Of a stretch of DNA of 64,000 nt, positions 18,611 through 28,199 are shown one piece after another. Positions within the stretch are counted from its first letter, which is position 1. Each line of letters starts with the position of its first letter. This DNA comes from Echinicola jeungdonensis (lineage in GTDB: Bacteria; Bacteroidota; Bacteroidia; Cytophagales; Cyclobacteriaceae): assembly GCF_030409905.1 (NCBI RefSeq), contig NZ_JAUFQT010000002.1, forward strand, positions 992,001 through 1,056,000. Direction: 5' to 3'. The position numbers were made by a program, and so were the translations under genes. The notes beneath the pieces were generated by a model, which was given only the letters and a program-made list of their open reading frames with translations, was not told the origin of the DNA and made no database searches.

Positions 18611-19600
18611 TTATTTTCGCTGAAAAGAAATTTGATTGGTGTCTTGGTTGATCAGATAAACGCTATCATCGCCGGAGTTCACCTCGATGGTATAATTACC
18701 GGAATCTTTCAGCCCTTTTGTTGAAAGATTGTAAACCCAATGATCATCCTCGTACCGGAAATCATAACCTGTATCGATTCCGCCCGTGCTTAACAGGTCG
18801 GATTCAATCGCTGTTGTGCCACTACCGGATGCTTCTGGATTAAACCAAACGCTTATGGTCGGCGCCGCGCCTTCCGGCAGGTTCTGATCCGTCAGCTCAA
18901 CACCGTTTTCATCAAACATTGTGAACTTCACCGGAATAGCCCGGTGGCTGCGCTTTTTAACCGCCAGAATTTCAATGTCCGGCGTGCTCGGATCATCGGT
19001 AATCAGCGGCTTTTCAAAACCGGCGATACTGGCCGGCGCCGCATTATTCCCGGCATCAATGTTCACGGATTTAATGGTGATATTGTTGCCTTCATTACTT
19101 TCAAAAATTACACCATTCGAATCAACATTCGCGGCAATACCCGTCGTGCCGTTATCGCTATCCGGCGTCCATGTAAATGACACGGTCACGCTTTCGCCCG
19201 GATTAATCACCGTGCCGTCATCAATGGTCTTGGTATCGTTGGTTGCATCGGCATCGGTTGCAATATTAGCGCCATTGCCTTTTAACCGCACGGCGACAGG
19301 ATCATCGGCCGTGTTTACCGCCGCATCGCCGTAATTGGTGACATCAACAGAAACCGTAACCGGCGTACCGTCTGCCGGCGCCGCGCTTAAGGTGATATCA
19401 CTTTCATCCATCCCGGCCGGATTTTGCCACGGGGAGAGATCCGGCCTCGCTACACTGGCCTGGGCCATATAAATATTATTCTTCTCGGCATCATTGGCCG
19501 GCGTGATATCGTCAATATCATCCATACACGCGGTAAGACAACCGACTACTATCGTGACTATTAACAAGAATATATTATTCAACTTTATTTGTTTTTCCAT
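18611..19600 (-). CDS. CARDB/PxKF-domain lipoprotein with foreign base composition
   Basis: A 329-residue lipoprotein: hydrophobic signal (IFLLIVTIVVGCLTAC) with lipobox LTAC. Residues about 65-180 look like a CARDB (APHP) beta-sandwich: VSVDVTNYGDAAV, GTVINPGESVTVSFTWTPDS, VIFESNEGNN. The C-terminal part has a PxKF-type motif, IPVKFTMFDENGVEL, and ends in SGNYTIEVNSGD. The role is unknown, perhaps adhesion or protein contact. The body is strikingly GC-rich: 36 of 60 bases in 19141-19200 by hand count, against 18 of 60 in 17821-17880 of the neighbour. Codon choice follows this, while the signal-peptide segment is AT-rich. This suggests acquisition from a higher-GC donor. It has its own terminator. 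Confidence 0.82.
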   Translation of the reverse strand: MEKQIKLNNIFLLIVTIVVGCLTACMDDIDDITPANDAEKNNIYMAQASVARPDLSPWQNPAGMDESDITLSAAPADGTPVTVSVDVTNYGDAAVNTADDPVAVRLKGNGANIATDADATNDTKTIDDGTVINPGESVTVSFTWTPDSDNGTTGIAANVDSNGVIFESNEGNNITIKSVNIDAGNNAAPASIAGFEKPLITDDPSTPDIEILAVKKRSHRAIPVKFTMFDENGVELTDQNLPEGAAPTISVWFNPEASGSGTTAIESDLLSTGGIDTGYDFRYEDDHWVYNLSTKGLKDSGNYTIEVNSGDDSVYLINQDTNQISFQRK

Positions 19601-20053
19601 AATTAAGACTATTAATTATATATTTTAATACAAATTACACAATGCTTATATAAACTTATTTGACACCCCTATCACTATGAAAATATGATAACCGAAAGAC
19701 AATATAAAACCATACTATACAGCCCTTCCCCACAACAAAACGATAGGATTAATTCACCCATCAAAAGTTGTCAAATAGAACTAATTCAGCAATGGGATAG
19801 GCTAAGTTTTTCTTTTTTTTAATGAGAATTAATGACTTATAATTTACCCGGTTTTTCTTCTTTAAAGAAAAGGATTCCAATAAACCCAGAGATTTTTCCG
19901 ATAACCTCCATTTTCTTTCCGGTAAATATATTTCCCCTCATTGAACCAACATATAAAAATAAACCACCAATAATCATTGAATCAGATGGTTTTTGAATTT
20001 AATAGGACAGCTATGACGGCTTTTCTTTTATAGAAAAAAAGATTTAGAAAAAA
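19601..20053. other. 453-base intergenic region
   Basis: AT-rich region upstream of the GC-rich lipoprotein gene and downstream of the next minus-strand gene. It should contain the former's promoter. No ORF, clear hairpin or repeat was found. Confidence 0.5.
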
Positions 20054-20629
20054 TCAATTCTGATTATAATCAATTGCAAGATCAAAGTCTCCCTTGGTGA
20101 CTTCCACTTGTTTACCGTTTGGATTACCGCTGGTATCTATCCCGATATCCGTTAACTCAAAAGTGCCTTTTACCCTGGAATTAGAGAGTTCTGTAATGGT
20201 GACTGTACCGCTTCCTTCCCCTTTTTCCTCATGAACAGCATAAATTTCCTCCTCATTATCTGTTCCAAATTGACCATCGGTGAGGCTATAAGTTCCCTCC
20301 CCTGGGTTTTCCAAATTTAATGATTTGGAAAACCCCGGATTTGCATTACCAAATAAACCTAAAATGGAAAGTCGGGGTGCATCTATATCCAAATAAATGG
20401 CTGTCCCAATTGGGGTACAAAAATCATTTCCATTTACCCTTGCCTCCATGATATTTCCCGTTACCCCTTTAAAGCCTAATTTATTCAAATCATTCAATTT
20501 GTCAGGTACCGAATCCTCACCGATTCCACAGTTTGTAAAAATACAGGCAAAAGACAAGAGTAACACAAGAAACCAACCGGTTTTTCTGCCATAATTAATT
20601 TGTAAATTTTCCATACCTATATTATCCAT
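20054..20629 (-). CDS. Lipoprotein of unknown function (DUF6252-like)
   Basis: A 191-residue predicted lipoprotein: hydrophobic stretch WFLVLLLSFACIFTNC with the lipobox cysteine. The mature part has MEARVNGNDFCTPIGTAIYLD and the late VKGTFELTDIG...KGDFDLAI, a beta-rich layout like small Bacteroidota lipoproteins grouped as DUF6252; this match is from memory and tentative. Two in-frame ATGs (20629 and 20614) are possible; the second gives a more ordinary signal length. It lies 113 bases from the LytTR regulator gene on the same strand. Confidence 0.72.
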   Translation of the reverse strand: MDNIGMENLQINYGRKTGWFLVLLLSFACIFTNCGIGEDSVPDKLNDLNKLGFKGVTGNIMEARVNGNDFCTPIGTAIYLDIDAPRLSILGLFGNANPGFSKSLNLENPGEGTYSLTDGQFGTDNEEEIYAVHEEKGEGSGTVTITELSNSRVKGTFELTDIGIDTSGNPNGKQVEVTKGDFDLAIDYNQN

Positions 20630-20742
20630 AACATATATTTCATACCTTATTTAAGGTATAATACAGTTACAAAAACCTAAATTACTTTCCGATATACAAT
20701 ATTTATTTTTAGATAAACCCTATTATTATTCACATAAAAAAA

Positions 20743-21495
20743 TCAGCCTTTATTAAGTTTTACCAAAAGTCCGGACTTCCTCCTTGAAGAAACCTCCACG
20801 CTAGAGCCATCTAATAACTCAAGGTATCCACCTTTTCCTTTAAAATAACTTTTAATAAAATCCAAATTCACCAAATGAGAGTTATGCACCCTATAAAACT
20901 GATAATCTTTCAAAAGTAATTCAAACTCTTTCAAACTTTTAGACACCATCATTTTTTCTCCACTTTCCAAAAATATATAGGTGTAGTTTACATCTGATTG
21001 ACATCGGATAATATCTGAAATATTTAGAATCACCAAACCATTCATTGTTGGAACGGCTATTTTTTTATTTGATTTTTTCTCCTCACAAAGGGACTTAAAA
21101 AGTATTTCAAACTTTTCAGATTGCTGGTTTTTCTTCATTTCCCCTTGTAGTCGCACAATAGCATCAGCTAATTCCGAAGGATCGATGGGTTTTAATAAAT
21201 AGTCTATTGCATTAAACTTAAATGCTTTAATGGCATACTCTTCAAAGGCAGTGGTAAATATCACATGGATATTTACCTTTCCTATTTCATTTAAAAGATC
21301 AAAACCGCTTTGACTTTTTAACTGAATGTCCAAAAATATTAAATCAGGATTCAGAATTTCTATGGCCTTTTTCCCTCCTGAAACAGTTTTATAAGTCCCC
21401 ACCAATTGAATGGACATAGAAAAATGGTTGAGTAGAATTTTTTTTAATCGCTCTATACAATGTATTTCATCGTCTATTATTATTGCTTTTATCAT
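20743..21495 (-). CDS. LytTR-family response regulator
   Basis: A 250-residue response regulator. The receiver is complete: acidic pair in IIIDDEIHC (Asp8, Asp9), phospho-acceptor Asp56 in LIFLDIQL, and the Lys in YLLKPIDPSE. The C-terminal LytTR DNA-binding domain has IIRCQSDVNYTYIFLESGE, FYRVHNSHLVNLDFIKSYFKG and VSSRRKSGLL. It starts 5 bases after the stop of the LytS-type kinase gene, so the two form a two-component operon. Target genes are unknown. Confidence 0.93.
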   Translation of the reverse strand: MIKAIIIDDEIHCIERLKKILLNHFSMSIQLVGTYKTVSGGKKAIEILNPDLIFLDIQLKSQSGFDLLNEIGKVNIHVIFTTAFEEYAIKAFKFNAIDYLLKPIDPSELADAIVRLQGEMKKNQQSEKFEILFKSLCEEKKSNKKIAVPTMNGLVILNISDIIRCQSDVNYTYIFLESGEKMMVSKSLKEFELLLKDYQFYRVHNSHLVNLDFIKSYFKGKGGYLELLDGSSVEVSSRRKSGLLVKLNKG

Positions 21496-21500
21496 ACTCC

Positions 21501-22487
21501 TTAGAAGTTTAATTCCAAGGGAAGCTCCAGTTCTATCCTAAGTCCATTATTTAAGTCAATAAAATTAACTTTTCCCTTTCTATTATTCATTTTATTGATG
21601 GTTTCAATCCTTGTCTTAGTAAATTGGACTCCCTTGGTTGCCTTTGTAAAATTGTTTTTTATATAAGTAGGGATAAAGGAATTATTGATATCCCTCCCTT
21701 TGTCATCTATAATACAGCAAAGCATTTTTTTGTCATTTTTAATGTGGATGACAATTTTTCCTTTTTTGTCATTTCCGGCATATCCGTTCCAAATACTATT
21801 TTCAATAAATGGTTGCAAAATCATTGGAGGCACCAATGTGTTGGTTTGATCTATTTCCGGATCTATCTTAACTTCACATTCAAAAGCATGATTTAATCTT
21901 TCAGATTCAAGCTCCAAATACAGATTTAAGGTCTCCATTTCATCCGCTAAGATAATTTCTGTTTGCCCTGAGTTTTCTAAAACTTTCCTCATCAATTTGG
22001 AAAACCGCAACAAAAACTGGTCAGCTTTTTCAGAGTCGTTTACAGCAATAAAATAACTTATTGAATTGAGTGAATTAAAAATAAAATGGGGATTCAACTG
22101 GGATCCCATAACTTTTAATTCAGATTGATGGAGTTGATATTTTAAAATGGCCAACCTTTTTTTTTCCTGAACGTCCCTTCTTCTTTTATACATTAAGAAA
22201 CCAATCAACGAAATAGTCGAAAAAAGTAAAATGGCAGCCCATAATCTATATTGATTTTCCACCTGATTATCAGCTACATTTCCTTTCCGGTATAGCAACT
22301 GAAGGAAAATGTTAGGCGTCTCGTTAAGAAAGCTTTTAGGTACCTCACAAGCTGGGCTGGATTGGAAATGACTCCATAATGTTGGATGTAATTTCCACGA
22401 CAAACTTGAAAGGGCGTCAAAAATATAGAAAACAAAAATGAAGGCTAAAATTTTCATCATGTTGATTATTAAAATTGAACAACCCAT
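21501..22487 (-). CDS. LytS-type sensor histidine kinase
   Basis: A 328-residue membrane kinase of the His_kinase (PF06580) family. It has a hydrophobic N-terminal helix (MKILAFIFVFYIFDAL), a short extracytoplasmic stretch of about 60 residues, a second helix (LWAAILLFSTISLIGFLMY, about 83-101), and the kinase core with phospho-acceptor QLNPHFIFNSLNSISYF (His about 137) and the N-box PPMILQPFIENSIWNG. The G-box region reads CCIIDDKGRDIN, shorter than usual. The sensor region is small, with none of the repeats common in this family. ATG at 22487; internal ATGs at 22460/22457 are alternative starts. Operon with the regulator downstream. Confidence 0.88.
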   Translation of the reverse strand: MGCSILIINMMKILAFIFVFYIFDALSSLSWKLHPTLWSHFQSSPACEVPKSFLNETPNIFLQLLYRKGNVADNQVENQYRLWAAILLFSTISLIGFLMYKRRRDVQEKKRLAILKYQLHQSELKVMGSQLNPHFIFNSLNSISYFIAVNDSEKADQFLLRFSKLMRKVLENSGQTEIILADEMETLNLYLELESERLNHAFECEVKIDPEIDQTNTLVPPMILQPFIENSIWNGYAGNDKKGKIVIHIKNDKKMLCCIIDDKGRDINNSFIPTYIKNNFTKATKGVQFTKTRIETINKMNNRKGKVNFIDLNNGLRIELELPLELNF

Positions 22488-22766
22488 TTTTGATGATCAA
22501 CAGTACAAATGCCGTAATTTTACAGGTATTATTCCACTAAAATATTTTGTAAAAAACCATTAACTACATTAATATACTTACAAAAAGCTTTTTATACTAG
22601 TTTAAATACAAAAACAATTTTCCAAATATTAGATTTTAAAAAATGTGAATTCGGAGCAAAAATCATCCCAAAAAAATGACAGCTTCCATCATTTTTGATT
22701 TCGACCGCCCATTAATCTTTAAAAAAGGAATTTCCTCATTGAAATGATTTTTATGTTTGATGTTAT

Positions 22767-23348
22767 TTACAGCCTGATGGCCAACCCCAAGTTCAAATAA
22801 GCAATTCCAAATCCTATTTCTCCTAAGGCTGCCATATTTTCCTGAAAATAATACCTTCCTCCCAAGAAAGTTTCAAACAACACGCCTCCAGGGGTCCTTG
22901 TGGTAATTGTTCCGAAATTGTTGCTTGAAATATTGGCACCCAAAAATACCCCAATGTAAGTATCAAAGTCTTCCACAAACTGGTAATGGAAGGCTCCTCT
23001 AGGCCCAATAATAAAATTACTGATTCTATAGTCAGAAATAAATCCATTGTTGTATCTGTACTTATAGGAAGCATATCCTAAATATCCTCCAACACCGATA
23101 CTACCATTTTCATCAAATACGTCTTCCATTATCCCTATTTCATAGGATACCGCCAAAGGTGGAACAGCTACCGAATACCAGGAACCATACCCACCATATA
23201 GGGCATTTCCCAATCCAACAGTCATATTTAAAACCCCAACGCCATCCTTCATTAATAGTTCGGATTTCTCCTCCTTTTCCTGGGCATTAAGTTTGCCCAT
23301 CCCTAACACCAAAGCCATTACTATTAAACTCCATAAATACTTTTTCAT
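22767..23348 (-). CDS. Outer-membrane beta-barrel protein
   Basis: A 193-residue exported protein with signal peptide MKKYLWSLIVMALVLGMGKLNAQ and alternating aromatic/Gly beta strands (GVLNMTVGLGNALYGGYGSWY, SIGVGGYLGYASYKYRY, FIIGPRGAFHYQF, TYIGVFLGANIS) ending in LGLAIRL. This is a small OmpA/OmpX-like barrel without a peptidoglycan-binding domain. The function is unknown. It is monocistronic, with a long gene-free region upstream. Confidence 0.8.
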   Translation of the reverse strand: MKKYLWSLIVMALVLGMGKLNAQEKEEKSELLMKDGVGVLNMTVGLGNALYGGYGSWYSVAVPPLAVSYEIGIMEDVFDENGSIGVGGYLGYASYKYRYNNGFISDYRISNFIIGPRGAFHYQFVEDFDTYIGVFLGANISSNNFGTITTRTPGGVLFETFLGGRYYFQENMAALGEIGFGIAYLNLGLAIRL

Positions 23349-24125
23349 AACTCCAGATTTTAAAATGATTATTACAGGTAATTTTTTTCAAATGGTTATT
23401 GAAATTCATATATAATTTACCCAACCATATATTAATCTACCACCTGGAATTAATTTTACGCTTTCAGGAGTTATTATTTGCGAATGGTTTGCTGATAATT
23501 GAAAAATTGATAATGAAAAATAAGCCCTAATTTTTCCTCGTACGATAGGCCAGGGAAATCGCTTTTAACTTAAAAGTAATATTTAATATATAAAGTACTG
23601 CTGTCATGCTGATCCGCCACGGACAGGCGTTAGGAACTTGCCCGTGGTGGCGGGCATCTTTTCAAAATCGTATCGCTAAGATGGTTTTAGTTTTCAATAT
23701 CGTTATTGAGTCCGTCAAGATCCCTCCCTTGTCGGGATGACAAAACGCTTTCAGAATGCAGGGGCCCTTTGAGTAAGAAACTTCATATCTAAAGGCGATT
23801 TCCCTGTACGAAATGCCCACTACATGAAAAGTTTGAGTTTTATGTTATAACCTGAATTCGACTTAAATGGATTGAAATTTGGCCTTAATCATCATTGAGT
23901 AGCCCTTTTTTGTCAAGGGAAAGGAAGGAAAAAAGGACGTGGCAAACTGTTAAATGCGAGACTCCCATGGCTTTTTCCCCCAATCCCACGCCAAGCCTAC
24001 GGAGTGACGTTTTTTAATTCAAACTGAGGTTTATAGCTAACCCTTCCATTTATGGAAAAAGAAATACTGTTTTGGTTTTGAATATCTAATTATAGCTAAA
24101 AAATGCAGCGGGAAAGGTGAAAATT
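23349..24125. other. 777-base gene-free region rich in repeats
   Basis: Between the barrel gene and truA. No supported ORF. It contains the composite inverted-repeat element at 23538-23811; the rest is unremarkable. Confidence 0.6.
23538..23811. repeat. Composite REP/MITE-like intergenic element
   Basis: Outer arms: TCGTAC plus CAGGGAAATCGC (23538-23562, with a 7-base insertion) and the inverse GCGATTTCCCTGTACGA (23795-23811). Inside lie a GC-rich hairpin (CCGCCAC at 23614-23620 against GTGGCGG near 23647-23653) and a second one, ATCCC/GGGAT (about 23720-23738), bracketed by GTCAT at 23603 and ATGAC at 23737. No coding potential. Confidence 0.6.
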
Positions 24126-24902
24126 TCAAAACACCACCTGCTGCAATACCAATCCATTGGCAGGGGCCTTTCTACTCAATGGGCTTATTTCATTACTGTT
24201 GAGGGCGGCCTTTAGGTCATCTAGTTGGAGCTTCCCCATTCCTACCTCAAACAAGGCTCCCATCATGATCCTCACCTGGTTTCTTAGGAACCCTTTACCC
24301 CTTACCCGCAACTCATATCTTGGCCCGGAATGAAACCATAAATCTCCCTCTTCATTGGGAACAATCTCGCAATGGGCCACTTCTCTTCTAAATTGGGTTT
24401 CCGAATTGGGTTTCAAGCAAAATCTACGGAAGTCATGTTCTCCTGTAAAGATATTTGCCCCTTCTTTCATCATTTCTATATCCAGGGACTTGGGCATTAC
24501 CACTAAAAATGGAGAACCAAACGGATGGGGTTTGGTACCAGAGGCAAAATGGTACCGATATTCCTTTTCCTTAACATCCTGGATAATATTAAAACTAGAA
24601 TCTACCTCTTGTGCGGATAAAATCCTGATATCGTCCGGCAATATTAAATTGATCTGCTTTATAAGACCATTCAATTCCAGGCGACTTACAGAAAAAAGTT
24701 CGAATGCACCACCCAAACAAGACACGCCTGAATCTGTCCTTCCTGCTCCTAAAATATTAAAATCCAAATGCCCTAAAAGGACTTTAAAACTCCTTTCCAA
24801 CATCCCCTGGATAGTTTTCACACCAGGTTGCTTTTGCCAGCCATGGTACCGGTGCCCCAAATATTGGACCCGAAAAAAATAGGTAAATGGTTTGCTTTTC
24901 AT
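24126..24902 (-). CDS. truA: tRNA pseudouridine synthase A
   Basis: Converts uridines 38-40 of the anticodon stem-loop of tRNAs to pseudouridine. The 258-residue protein has the N-terminal RVQYLGHRYHGWQKQPGVKTIQG, the catalytic-aspartate motif GAGRTDSGVSCLGG (Asp about residue 51) and the C-terminal FLRNQVRIMMGALFEVGMGKL. The usual GRTDAGVHA reads GRTDSGVSC, a mild divergence that keeps the Asp. ATG at 24902. It lies 162 bases downstream of egtD on the same strand. Confidence 0.9.
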   Translation of the reverse strand: MKSKPFTYFFRVQYLGHRYHGWQKQPGVKTIQGMLERSFKVLLGHLDFNILGAGRTDSGVSCLGGAFELFSVSRLELNGLIKQINLILPDDIRILSAQEVDSSFNIIQDVKEKEYRYHFASGTKPHPFGSPFLVVMPKSLDIEMMKEGANIFTGEHDFRRFCLKPNSETQFRREVAHCEIVPNEEGDLWFHSGPRYELRVRGKGFLRNQVRIMMGALFEVGMGKLQLDDLKAALNSNEISPLSRKAPANGLVLQQVVF

Positions 24903-25064
24903 TTATACTGCCCTCCAGATTAAGATTTGACTGCAAAAATAATAAAAATCAACGCTTTACCGGAGTTTCCTTGCAACACTTCCTTTCACATCCATATAAC
25001 TAGTTTTTTTCCTCTCCCTAAATGGGGTGGCATTTGAAAAGCCCACCTTAATATATATCACCTT

Positions 25065-26030
25065 TCATTGTTTCCTCCATAGGCTGTCAGCAAAAAATTC
25101 CTGGTCGTCCAAAAAATTCTTTACTATTTCAAATCCATGTCCCTGAGCCAAAGCCATTACTTCCTCTAAGTCAAATTTTTTGGAAATTTCAGTATGAATG
25201 GATTCGGCCTTTTTGAAATATATAGTTTTTTTTATTCCTTCTATATGAACAGTTTGGTTTTTCATTGCTACTAAATAGCTTTTGCATTCGCCTGTCATTG
25301 GATTATACACAGGCCAATGCTTAAATTGGTCAAGCTTGAAATCCCCTCCCAATTCCATGTTTATCCTTTCCAAAACATTTAAATTAAAAGTTTTGGTCAC
25401 CCCTTGCTTATCATGGTAAGCCTTTAATATCAGTTCTGGATCTTTTTTTAAATCTATTCCCATCAAAACCTGATCACCTGCTTGCAAGGCTCCTGAAATC
25501 AATTGAACCATATTGTCCACCCCTTCTGGATTAAAATTTCCCATATTGGCCCCCAAAAAAAGCAATAAGCTAGGGCTGCCATTATTCCAGTTTTTCATCT
25601 TAAGGGCTTCGCCATAAGAATTTTCAATGGGCTGAACCCCAAGACCTGGAAATTCCTTTTTCAGGGCTTTGGAAAGTTCTTCCAGAGCATTGCCGGAAAT
25701 ATCTATTGGGAAATACTTGAATTTGATTTTTTCCTGAATTAAAAAGTCAATAAGAATTTTTGTTTTCAAACCATCTCCTGCTCCCAATTCCACCAAATTG
25801 AATTCTTTTTCTTGTTGAATAATTGGCGCTAAAATCCGGTCTTTGAATTTATCCAGAATTTCAAATTCCTTTTTTGTAAGATAGTATTCAGGCAAATGCA
25901 TTATTTGCTGAAACAAGCGATCCCCTTTTTTATCATAAAAATATTTGGATGGAATAAATTTTTCCTTGGCGCTTAAGCCCTCCAATACATCTTTGGCAAA
26001 ATGGGAAAGGTATGAGGTAGTCGTAGGCAT
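25065..26030 (-). CDS. egtD: L-histidine N(alpha)-methyltransferase (ergothioneine pathway)
   Basis: Trimethylates histidine to hercynine using SAM, the first step of ergothioneine synthesis. The 321-residue length and motifs match EgtD: the opening FIPSKYFYDKKGDRLFQQIMHLPEYYLTKKE, the SAM-site LVELGAGDGLKTKILI (about 78-93), LLLFLGANMGNF (about 158-169) and the C-terminal HTEISKKFDLEEV. It begins 12 bases after egtB, so the pair is one operon. ATG at 26030. Confidence 0.93.
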   Translation of the reverse strand: MPTTTSYLSHFAKDVLEGLSAKEKFIPSKYFYDKKGDRLFQQIMHLPEYYLTKKEFEILDKFKDRILAPIIQQEKEFNLVELGAGDGLKTKILIDFLIQEKIKFKYFPIDISGNALEELSKALKKEFPGLGVQPIENSYGEALKMKNWNNGSPSLLLFLGANMGNFNPEGVDNMVQLISGALQAGDQVLMGIDLKKDPELILKAYHDKQGVTKTFNLNVLERINMELGGDFKLDQFKHWPVYNPMTGECKSYLVAMKNQTVHIEGIKKTIYFKKAESIHTEISKKFDLEEVMALAQGHGFEIVKNFLDDQEFFADSLWRKQ

Positions 26031-26042
26031 TTTTTGGAATGA

Positions 26043-27188
26043 TTATTTTTTTGCAAGGCGGATACCTGTAAACTGCCATCTTTGATGAGGATAAAAAAAG
26101 TTGCGATAGGTCTTTCTCGAGTGACCTTCAGCAGTGGCCACAGAACCTCCCCTTAAAACCATCTGGTTGATCATAAATTTCCCGTTATATTCCCCTATGG
26201 CCCCAGGGGCTTTCTCAAAATGAGGATAAGGTAAATATGCAGAATTGGTCCATTCCCAGCGGAGTCCCCATTCCAATTTTTCTGCCGCTACTTCCCATTC
26301 AAATTCAGTAGGAAGCCTACATCCTGCCCATTCAGCATATGCTGCTGCCTCATAAAAGGAAATATGGGCTACGGGAGCCTGAGGATCAAGATCCTTCACC
26401 CCGTCCAAAGTATAATATTGAAACTGATTATGGGTCCGGTTGATCCAATACAAAGGCTGATTGATTTTATTAGCTTGCACCCAATCCCAACCATCAGCAT
26501 GCCACCATTCAGGTTGCTGATAACCACCCTGAAGAATAAATTTCAAATAGTCCCCATTGGTAACCAACCGGGAGGAAATAGCAAAATCTTCAATATATAC
26601 CTGATGCTTTTTTCTTTCATTATCATAGGAAAACCCAGCCCCATCAAAACCAATTTCATGAAGCCCCCCTGAAATATCTTCCCAGGATTCTTCTGGCTGT
26701 GGACCGTATTCTTTGATATTGATCACCGCAGGTGAAAGCGGGTTCAGCCATAGATTATATTTCAAATCGGTAAGTAAAAGCTCCTGATGCTGTTGCTCAT
26801 GATTAAGTCCCAGGTAAATCAACTCATTAATATCATTGGATGGTGAATTAGCCAGTAATCTTCTCATTTGTTCATTTACAAAACCCCTATAATCAAAAAC
26901 CTCTTCTACACTGGGCCGGGTCATTAATCCCCTTTGATTTTTTTGAGTACGCTGACCTACTGCATTGTAATAGCTATTGAAAAAATAACCGAAATCAGGA
27001 TGAAACTCGCGGTAATCAGGAAGGTGATTTTTGAGAACAAAAGTTTCAAAAAACCAAGTGGTATGGGCTAGATGCCATTTTGCCGGACTTACATGCTCTG
27101 CTGCCTGAATAATAAAATCCTCCGTTTCCAGGTTTTCACAAAGGTACTCAGTCCGGTTCCTAATTTTTAAAAATTCATCCTCAGTCAT
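26043..27188 (-). CDS. egtB: Ergothioneine biosynthesis protein EgtB (sulfoxide synthase)
   Basis: A non-haem iron enzyme that joins hercynine to a thiol donor and oxidises it to a sulfoxide. The 381-residue protein has an N-terminal DinB-like domain with iron-ligand motifs HLAHTTWFFETF (about residue 41) and GLNHEQQHQELLLTDL (about 127), and a C-terminal formylglycine-enzyme-like domain with CRLPTEFEWEVAAE, WTNSAYLPYP and MVLRGGSVAT. Operon with egtD downstream (12 bases). No egtE-like lyase gene or egtC is visible here, so the last step must be encoded elsewhere or be spontaneous. Confidence 0.92.
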   Translation of the reverse strand: MTEDEFLKIRNRTEYLCENLETEDFIIQAAEHVSPAKWHLAHTTWFFETFVLKNHLPDYREFHPDFGYFFNSYYNAVGQRTQKNQRGLMTRPSVEEVFDYRGFVNEQMRRLLANSPSNDINELIYLGLNHEQQHQELLLTDLKYNLWLNPLSPAVINIKEYGPQPEESWEDISGGLHEIGFDGAGFSYDNERKKHQVYIEDFAISSRLVTNGDYLKFILQGGYQQPEWWHADGWDWVQANKINQPLYWINRTHNQFQYYTLDGVKDLDPQAPVAHISFYEAAAYAEWAGCRLPTEFEWEVAAEKLEWGLRWEWTNSAYLPYPHFEKAPGAIGEYNGKFMINQMVLRGGSVATAEGHSRKTYRNFFYPHQRWQFTGIRLAKK

Positions 27189-27260
27189 CTTGCAGGAAAT
27201 TTATTATAAAACTCAATCCGAATGATTTAAGTTATTAATTTTTTTCAAAAAGCCCGCAAC

Positions 27261-28199
27261 TTATCCTTTACCTATATGAAAAAGAGCATCTCCTGCATTA
27301 ACCACCGGAGAGTTGTTTAGCCCTATTACATATCCATTGGAAGTACATTTTACTGCCACCTTCACCTGTCCATAAGGGTCAGAAAGTTTGGCCAAAACCT
27401 GACCTCTTTTAACCTCCTCTCCGAGCGATATCGAGGGTGTGAAAATTCCGGATATTTTTGCCCTTAACCATGAACTTTCCTTCATTACCAGCGAAGAATA
27501 ATTTTCCTCTTTATCCTCCACCATGCCCAAATGGCTTAATAATCTTCGGGTTCCTGCAATTGCTTCCCTAACGACCAAGTCATCCAAACGCATGGATTCC
27601 CCTCCTTCATATACCAAAATATGCTTATCCTTTTTGAAGGCTTCTTTTCTAAATGATTTATCGATATGGGAAGAATTGATGATAAATCGTGCCCCAAATG
27701 CTTTGGCCAGATCGAGGCCTATTTTGTCCTTAAAATCCACCCTTATCTGAGGATAATTGGAAAGCATCCTTCCCCCGGTATGGATATCAATTCCATAATC
27801 GATATGAGGAATAATCTGTGTTGTCAATATATAGGCAATCTGGGATGCCAAAGACCCCTTATTATTACCGGGAAAGCTTCTATTTAGATCCCTGCCATCT
27901 GGAAAAGTCCGGCTATTACTTAAAAACCCATAAATATTAACCAAAGGGATAAAAATCAAGGTGCCTTTTACCGGTTTAAATAATTTTTCCTCTAACATTT
28001 TTTTTACCGCTACGATTCCGTTGATTTCATCTCCATGAACCCCTCCACTAATCAAAACCACAGGCCCTTCTTGTTTTGACCTATCAATAAATACAGGAAG
28101 GTCAATTAATGTATGGGTTGGAAGTCTTGCAATGGCAATTTCTATATTTAAGGATTGGCCGGGACGAATCCTGATCCCATTGATCACCATTTCTTTCAT
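27261..28199 (-). CDS. Succinylglutamate desuccinylase/aspartoacylase family hydrolase
   Basis: A zinc-dependent amidohydrolase of the M14-like AstE/AspA family. The 312-residue protein carries ISGGVHGDEINGIVAVKKM (His and Glu zinc ligands, about residues 51-69), GRDLNRSFPG, the third ligand region IDYGIDIHTGGR (about 134-145), and a C-terminal beta-barrel-like tail (SLGEEVKRGQVLAKLSDPYG) resembling a biotinyl/lipoyl fold. The substrate is unknown. It lies 72 bases upstream of egtB on the same strand and may share its transcript. ATG at 28199. Confidence 0.85.
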   Translation of the reverse strand: MKEMVINGIRIRPGQSLNIEIAIARLPTHTLIDLPVFIDRSKQEGPVVLISGGVHGDEINGIVAVKKMLEEKLFKPVKGTLIFIPLVNIYGFLSNSRTFPDGRDLNRSFPGNNKGSLASQIAYILTTQIIPHIDYGIDIHTGGRMLSNYPQIRVDFKDKIGLDLAKAFGARFIINSSHIDKSFRKEAFKKDKHILVYEGGESMRLDDLVVREAIAGTRRLLSHLGMVEDKEENYSSLVMKESSWLRAKISGIFTPSISLGEEVKRGQVLAKLSDPYGQVKVAVKCTSNGYVIGLNNSPVVNAGDALFHIGKG

